A stretch of DNA of 13,098 nt from assembly GCA_028565635.1 (NCBI GenBank), contig JAOXYB010040440.1:1-13098 (forward strand). The letters are read 5' to 3'. Shown here one piece after another: positions 8,216 to 13,098 of this stretch. The position numbers and the translations under genes were made by a program. This DNA is from Phoronis ovalis. Its lineage: Eukaryota > Phoronida > Phoronidae. Under the pieces are notes generated by a model. The model was not told the DNA's origin, did no database searches, and was given only the letters and a program-made list of their open reading frames with translations. Each line of letters opens with the position of its first letter. Position 1 is the stretch's first letter.

Positions 8216-8488
8216 AATATTTTTAATGGGTTTTATATCCTCCATACTTTAAATTGACTATAAATCAGAATTAAAACATTGTTTTAAAAATCAGTGTAGC
8301 ATGTAATGTAGAGATCAATAGTACAACATTTTTTATCTTAATTAGAATACATATTGTTTGTCTGATCTTTGTGAATTAGACAGATGGATATAAAAAGGAT
8401 ATAAAAACAATCAAGCAATCGGTACCTAACACAAGCATTGTTTTTATTGCGCAAGCACGTAGAAACGTTTCAAACCTTAAAAATAGTA

Positions 8489-8559
8489 ATTGCGAATACA
8501 GTGTTCCTCAACAACAAGGCAAACGTTACTTATAAATCTAATCATTGCGAATACAGTGT
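8489..8559. repeat. 16-bp direct repeat
   Basis: attgcgaatacagtgt occurs identically at 8489-8504 and 8544-8559, 55 bases apart. Nearby caacaaggc also recurs (8512-8520 and about 8603-8611), suggesting a decayed local duplication. Confidence 0.65.
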
Positions 8560-8900
8560 ACATAGAAATAAACCGAGGCGTATTTGAAAGATATTAAGCT
8601 GACAACAAGGCCACCGTTTTGATCAAGCTCCTGTGACCGGAAATAAATGCGCCAATGTGTTACTTGAAGAATTTTTATAAAACCTCTCCCCCCCATCTGA
8701 CGGGACTGCTTCAAGTCACGTAGTTTCCTATAAATTTATCGCCAAATCTCCATGGTAGTATGTTGTTAGCTTAGCAAATAAGTATAATACTGATGGTTGC
8801 ACGAACAATCGGAAATAGGCACAAGTCATGATTGCCTTTATTTGTGACTAGATATACATTTCCCTGGAGAATTATGCTAATGACTATATCATATGACGTG

Positions 8901-8960
8901 TTACTACTGAGGTGGATGGGGAAACAATTGTATCCTAAGGTATCCATACCAGTGGCATTT
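8901..8960. repeat. Possible dispersed repeat, partner at 58-114
   Basis: ttactactgaggtggatggg, then a caattgtatcct-type segment and a gcattt end, aligns with tactatagaagtggatgagg and its continuation at 61-114 with small gaps. A shorter match (gttactattgaggtacatg) occurs near 12218-12236. These look like worn copies of one interspersed sequence. Confidence 0.4.
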
Positions 8961-9049
8961 ACTTAATATAATAAGTGAACGTTGCTCGAAACAGTTTCCT
9001 CTATTCAACATTTGGCAACAAAGTCGTGTTTGGTACATAGTACGGCTAT

Positions 9050-9404
9050 TAGATAGATAATCGAAATCAAACATTTATTCAAAAATAAAAAGAAAGCATC
9101 ACATTATAAATCTCACAAAGAACTGACCCTTAACCATTTAAAAGGAACTTAAGAAATATCTTTCTCCATAGAATCCTAGATCAGCTCATTCAAATATAAT
9201 ACAAATTAAAGGTAAAAGGCATTGGTTCTAGCCACATAAGTGAACATTTAATTTGATGACGATTTCGACAGAAATTGTGAACATACAAATATTATACAAG
9301 CCTCACACTACACGCAACTATTTAGTTTGCATTTCGCCTCACCACAATCAAGCGTTGTGTCATAAAAAATCAAAGTTCATTGATTATGTTATCCACCAAA
9401 ATAA
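9050..9404 (-). other. Probable 3' untranslated region of the coiled-coil gene
   Basis: Lies between the stop codon and the AATAAA signal. It is AT-rich and non-coding. The far end is an estimate from the poly(A) signal. Confidence 0.5.
9074..9079 (-). terminator. Poly(A) signal of the coiled-coil gene
   Basis: AATAAA on the minus strand, about 325 bases after the TAA stop at 9407-9405. It is the first canonical signal downstream of that stop that I can find, so cleavage probably falls at about 9045-9065. Confidence 0.6.
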
Positions 9405-9616
9405 TTATGGACATGCAGAAACATAATTTACAAACTTTGACATAGCCTTGGAGTTCACGTCGCAGTCATATACACCGTCAGTTTGCCAAAAAACGACGTC
9501 GATAATAAGATGAACATCTTTCTTGAGCGTATGAAGAACTGTTTCTGATGATGCGTAAATTTTGCAGTCATGTGGTGCCCTGTGGTGAAGAATTATCAAG
9601 ATGATTTTAGGTGACC
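9405..9616 (-). CDS. Last exon of the unnamed gene
   Basis: Acceptor TTCTATTTTAG|GG. The GG completes a glycine codon with the G left by the previous exon, so the phase agrees. It encodes SPKIILIILHHRAPHDCKIY, a variable stretch, then VHLIIDVVFWQTDGVYDCDV and a terminal helix SKAMSKFVNYVSACP before TAA. Confidence 0.8.
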
Positions 9617-10827
9617 CTAAAATAGAATATAAGTAACGGCAAATGTGAGTAGAAAAGCCAAAAATGAGTCCTTCCAGTGTACGAAAAGCCCGGAGGATCA
9701 CTCAAAAGAAAGTGATGACGGATATTCCCGGCGGTCATGGGGCATATTTTTTATGCATGGCGTCTGTTTCAAGGGGTGCATCTATAACATCTATATTTGA
9801 CTTTGCCCGGGTCAAAGGTCTGCCATCTTGTGCCAGCTAACTCGGATTTACCTTTCGGCTTAAAATGCATGTTTTTTGACAAACAGTGAGATTTTGTCTA
9901 AATGTTCGATACATTATTGTAGGGGATTATTACAAGGGTATTTTTTATATTCTGATCAAAGGGTAGATTTCTTTGATGATTTCAACTTGTAGATTTTTTG
10001 ATTGTGTTCGGTTCAAGAGGTAGGTTTTTGTCAACATTGTTCGTCTCCCGGGCAGGAATTTCGCGATTTAGCGCATATTTTTTTCTTAATATTTACATAC
10101 ATATGCTAAACGGAATAGTCACAGAGTATACCTGAGATGTTACTTAATGCATGTTCCACCTCAGTGCCTAACCTTGACGCATTTACACAGCATATCACCA
10201 ATGGTTTATCAGTACTTAGTTCGTCCCATGAATCAAACTTGAGTTCAACTTGTGAAGGTTTCAATTTATCTTGTATTTTTGATAGAAACTTCAGAGCAAC
10301 ACTATAAAATGTTACATCAGACTCCTTTCTTCTGATATAGTATGTCACTGAAAGTTGAAAAAATGACATTGTCGTTTGTTCCATTGTCATTGTCAGGTTA
10401 TTTAACAAAGTACATGGACATAATAGAGAGGGTACAATTCTAAACGATACATGCACTAAAACATGCATATTACTATGTGCAACTCCACAATATACATAAT
10501 TACGCAGCAGCAAAGGGAGCAAGCAAGTGCAACTATATCAACATCTGGTCGTTTTTGTCAATTTTGAGCATTTTAGACTGCACACTTCAATCATTACTGG
10601 CATCTACCTAGACTTGCTCAAGTCCTTGTGAACATAAAAAAAAAAAATTATGTTTAATTCTCTTTTTTATGTCTTTTACATCAGTATTTTTAATTATCTC
10701 GAATTTTTTTTTTTTTTACTATCATATATATGTTGGGTGTTTGCCGTCCGCTAACACTCAACATATATATAATAAAAAAATAAAAAATTTCGAGATAATT
10801 AAAAACACTGATGTACACATAAAAAAG

Positions 10828-10858
<31 letters not shown>

Positions 10859-11873
10859 AAGTTCATAGGGACTTGAGCAAGTCTAGCATCTACCATGAAT
10901 ACCACAAGTGTATCTACACTAGTATCATTTTTAAATTGAAGATACTAGCTTTCAATAAATTAATTGAAATTATAACAAAACATTACGTTTTTTTTGGCCA
11001 ATAAATAACGTAATCAACAACATGACCTCTGTGACATGAATTTTAAAGTTGAGCAATTTTAAAAAGTTGACATATGATTTTGAAATGATCTGTAGTCCTC
11101 AAGATAAATAATGGCTCACCACAGGGATGTTACACTTCATTGTTTTGGAAATATAATTTATTGACATTTGGAAGAAAGAAACATTTTCTTACTGTAATCT
11201 GACAACGATGTAGAGAAATGCTCACCTAAACATTTCCCCCGTACATGTGTGTAAAATTGATCGCGTATACTACATATTTTAATTAATATTTAAATGACCT
11301 TCGACTACAGTTTTGAACTATCTATCAGATTTTTAAATTATCACCAGGGTCACTTAGGCCGGTAACCCAAAAGATAATTTCATATGTTTTTAATTTGATA
11401 TTTGACTTTTAAATGGTCTTTTCATCTCAAGTTCAACAACAGTCTACCACATGGATGGCTCACGATAAGAAAGCTTGTAGAGTCTTCAAGATGAGGCTAA
11501 TTATTCGAAGTAAGAAATTAAAGAATAAACGAAACAAAAGCGACTATGAAGGAAATGCCACAAAGCAGATAACGTAACATAACAGTTTACAAATGCATCT
11601 GACCTCTTCATTTCGTTACTCACCAAGTTTTTTGGGTTGTTTCATTAGCGGTTGTTTCTCATGACGTTTCGAGCTACAATGGCAATCGCATCTACTTCCT
11701 TTCGAAGACTCTCGCAAACGTATCAATTCAGCATGGAGAGTTTTATTCTCCTCTGCGAATTTTTTATTTAATTTGCTTAGATTTTCATTTTGACTTTGCA
11801 GTTTCCTAATCATATCTTGATGCAGAAGAAAAGCACTTTGTATCTGCTCGACGCAGTTTTCAATATTACATTC
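9405..11873 (-). CDS. Unnamed protein: coiled coil plus small alpha/beta domain (3' exons)
   Basis: Join 11873-11624, 10347-10132 and 9616-9405. The three GT-AG junctions agree in phase and give 225 residues ending in TAA. The first exon is a coiled coil; the other two make a domain with alternating strands and helices: DVTFYSVALKFLSKI, then KPLVICCVNASRLGTEVEHA, then SPKIILIILHHRAPHD, then VHLIIDVVFWQTDG and a final helix. Two buried strands, a conserved-looking SRxGTExxxAL turn and a LHH motif suggest a Rossmann- or TIR-like fold. I cannot name the family. The arrangement resembles uncharacterised proteins I recall from bony-fish genomes, with SRxGTDxxxAL followed by a VVxHHTF-type strand. 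The amino terminus is missing. No stop or frameshift interrupts the exons. Confidence 0.75.
9617..10131 (-). other. Intron of the unnamed gene with repeat-like sequence
   Basis: A 515-bp intron with donor GTATAC and acceptor TATTTTAG. Part of it (about 9717-10070) is less AT-rich than the flanks and carries CCCGGG sites. A near-perfect palindrome lies at 9798-9820, centred on cccggg with ctttg and caaag arms. It may be an old interspersed repeat. Confidence 0.6.
10132..10347 (-). CDS. Exon with SRLGTEVEHAL motif of the unnamed gene
   Basis: Acceptor TTTTTCAACTTTCAG|TG and donor ATCTCAG|GTATAC. It starts with two bases that complete a valine codon with the G left by the coiled-coil exon, and ends with one base. 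It encodes TYYIRRKESDVTFYSV, an amphipathic helix ALKFLSKIQDKL, the acidic FDSWDEL segment, and a hydrophobic strand LVICCV leading to NASRLGTEVEHALSNIS. Confidence 0.78.
10600..10894. repeat. Target-site duplication pair gcatctacc
   Basis: The 9-base word lies immediately outside both ends of the foldback element (10600-10608 and 10886-10894) without mismatch. This fixes the element's boundaries and implies a fairly recent insertion. Confidence 0.9.
10609..10885. mobile_element. 277-bp foldback transposon with 9-bp target duplication
   Basis: Almost the whole element is two inverted arms of about 130 bases. They start tagacttgctcaagtcc and end ggacttgagcaagtcta, and include attatctcgaa against ttcgagataatt and catatatatgttgggtgttt against aacactcaacatatata. 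Only about 10 bases of loop (ccgtccgc and neighbours, near 10747) separate them. A/T runs of 12 to over 20 bases have grown within the arms. The perfect direct repeat gcatctacc flanks it at 10600-10608 and 10886-10894. No protein is encoded. A 9-bp duplication points to a Mutator-like or Merlin-like transposase source; the superfamily is an inference. Confidence 0.92.
11624..11873 (-). CDS. Coiled-coil exon of the unnamed gene
   Basis: Acceptor TTTGGTTTTCAG|GAA and donor CTTG|GTGAGT, both strong. It encodes 83 residues plus one base. From about residue 6 to 55 (VEQIQSAFLLHQDM, then IRKLQSQNENLSKLNKKF and KTLHAELIRLRES) hydrophobic residues fall at heptad spacing in a charged background, a clear coiled coil for dimer or partner binding. 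A basic tail with a CDCHC cluster and lysines follows. It starts in phase 0, so the upstream exon ends on a full codon; that exon was not found with confidence. Confidence 0.72.
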
Positions 11874-12252
11874 CTGAAAACCAAAGATGTGATTTTGCAT
11901 TAGCATCAGATGCAACCAACATCTAAAATGCTAATGCTCAATGTAGTGCGTTGAACGCATTTCTCTTTTTTCATGCCTCTGGGTATTTATATTTGCTAGT
12001 AGATATAATTTCGCATAAAGTAAATAAATAACAATTTGAAAATGTAATTTTTCATCAAAAATTGGGAGGATTATTTCCACCTCTTTTTCTTCGTATTTCC
12101 CGACAATTCCCCCTAGCTGTTTTTTGTAAGAGTTCACACAAAATTTAATTAATCTGTATGTGTGAAAAACTTTCCACGAAGAGTTAGGCTATTTACTAGA
12201 GAGACAATACAACGTATGTTACTATTGAGGTACATGCCCAACTTAATCATTA
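11874..12252. other. Non-coding sequence upstream of the coiled-coil exon
   Basis: Probably intron. A minus-strand frame at 12137-11931 (around KYEEKEVEIILPIF) is open, but no convincing splice sites bound it. A weak possible mini-exon, ending GAAAAAGAG before a GTGGAA pseudo-donor near 12080, could feed the phase-0 acceptor at 11873. I do not call it. Confidence 0.4.
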
Positions 12253-12933
12253 AGGCTAAGCTGGACCCTCGTCACTGTTTAAATAAAAGTTCGTGAAAAA
12301 TCCGCACTACATTTTTCTCACTCAAAATAGATGTTTTCTTAAACTTTAACAATCAAGCTATGTCATAATAGTATTTTCAAACTATTGTATAAAATGTATG
12401 AAATTTTGATCAGCATTGAATTACACCCTTTAAAAATCATTATTTGCATCCTACGGGAAAACACAGTAGATCAAAATTCGGGCTAACTATATTTTTAGCA
12501 AGTAATCGATATTCCCATAATTTGTTTTTGACCATTTTTAAATTGCACCGGATATTTTGATTATATAATCAATTTAGTTTTTTTAGCAAATAAAAAAATT
12601 ATCTTTTTTTAAACATTAATTAATAATTCAAAGATTATTCACGGTATTTACAATTCGGTCATAACAAATAATGGAAATATCGATTACTTCTTAAAAACGT
12701 ATTTAGCTCCAATTTAGATCCCCAGGATTTTGCTGCAGGATGTACCTTGTGATTTTTATGAGGTGCCATAAAACATTAATTAAATTTTATGCATTGCACA
12801 CATAAGTCTAAAAATATCACCATAACATAGCATGGATGTTAAAGTTTTAGAAAAAATTGTGTGAAAAAAAATGCAATGCGGATTTTTCATGAATTTTTCT
12901 TTAAACAGTATGAACGATGGTCTAGCTTAGCCT
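12253..12933. mobile_element. 681-bp near-palindromic element, probable MITE
   Basis: Two imperfect inverted arms of about 330 bases meet near 12593. Matching segments, in order inward, include aaggctaagct, ctgtttaaa, catgaaaaatccgca (cgtgaaaaatccgca on the left), aaactttaaca, agctatgt or tgctatgt, taaaaatca, gcatcct and agtaatcgatatt. The arms agree at roughly two thirds or more of positions, so the insertion is old. It is flanked by TA at 12251-12252 and 12934-12935, which fits a TA target duplication as in Tc1/mariner-type elements, though a 2-base duplication proves little. No open frame of note lies within. Confidence 0.8.
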
Positions 12934-12935
12934 TA

Positions 12936-13098
12936 TGCGCCTTATTAACTCTTTCTCGTAATAGAAATGAATGTTGATTGTGACAATCATCATTTTGAAT
13001 ATTCCCGGTTAAACTCCCCCTTCCGATTAAATGAGGGTCGTTTTAAAAATGACATCCTGGATCGACCGTTCACAGCTAAGGAGCGAGACCGGTGCCAT
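12936..13098. other. Right edge, unassigned
   Basis: Less AT-rich than the element beside it, especially from 13040. On the minus strand a short frame opens at the very edge (ATG at 13098, reading MAPVSLLSCERSIQDVIF) and stops after 23 codons. It could be the edge of an exon or another repeat; nothing decides this. Confidence 0.3.

Larger units (their letters stand above)
8216..9049. other. Intergenic region downstream of the right gene
   Basis: AT-rich sequence between the GC-rich island and the 3' end of the minus-strand coiled-coil gene. It holds a 16-bp direct repeat (8489-8504 and 8544-8559). It also holds a stretch at 8901-8960 that resembles 58-114 near the left edge. No exon is seen. 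Confidence 0.55.
10348..11623 (-). other. Intron of the unnamed gene containing a foldback element
   Basis: A 1276-bp intron with donor GTGAGT and acceptor TTCAACTTTCAG. It contains the complete foldback element at 10609-10885 with its duplicated target. The rest is AT-rich and without exon-like sequence. Confidence 0.75.

Noticed and set aside
10669-10905. Two overlapping open frames with long F or K runs
   Set aside because: They are translations of the poly-T/poly-A runs and inverted arms of the foldback element.
11931-12137. Minus-strand open frame of 68 codons as an upstream exon
   Set aside because: The charged stretch is suggestive but there is no convincing acceptor or donor, and the downstream half is low-complexity.
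1-13098. CRISPR array, bacterial operon or viral insertion
   Set aside because: There are no regularly spaced repeats, no ribosome-binding-site pattern, and no viral protein motifs in any frame I inspected; the gene structure is that of an animal.

Overview
The window looks like nuclear DNA from an AT-rich invertebrate animal. Genes are split into short exons with GT-AG introns, and a tRNA-derived SINE and several non-coding inverted-repeat elements lie between and inside them. The protein content, the small introns and the frequent TACATGTA-like words suggest a mollusc, perhaps a bivalve, or another lophotrochozoan. That placement is an inference, and no bacterial-style operon or CRISPR array is visible.

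Two genes lie on the minus strand in the same orientation. The left gene is NADPH oxidase 5 (NOX5), a calcium-regulated, membrane-bound superoxide generator. Seven coding exons (4933 down to 364) can be joined with matching splice phases into a continuous 468-residue amino-terminal part. It holds four EF-hands, six transmembrane helices with two bis-histidine heme motifs, and the start of the FAD-binding domain. The rest of the FAD domain and the NADPH domain lie beyond the left edge. A likely untranslated first exon ends at 6395. Spliced to 4933, it puts a stop codon in frame upstream of the ATG.

The right gene (11873 down to 9405, poly(A) signal near 9074) is represented by its last three coding exons. 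They join in phase and encode a coiled coil followed by a small alpha/beta domain with the motif SRLGTEVEHAL and then LIILHH. I do not recognise a named family. It resembles uncharacterised proteins I recall from fish genomes. Its 5' end is not found in the window.

The rest is mostly non-coding and rich in mobile-element relics. There is a 485-bp inverted-repeat element with a near-perfect 10-bp target duplication (1771-2255), a SINE (6671-6965) directly upstream of the putative NOX5 first exon, and a compact element with an alternating TGTTGTCGA motif (7334-7508). There is also a GC-rich repeat-like island (8090-8215), a 277-bp foldback element with a perfect 9-bp target duplication (10609-10885), and a 681-bp near-palindrome (12253-12933). 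A weak candidate two-exon piece on the plus strand ends at 8040.
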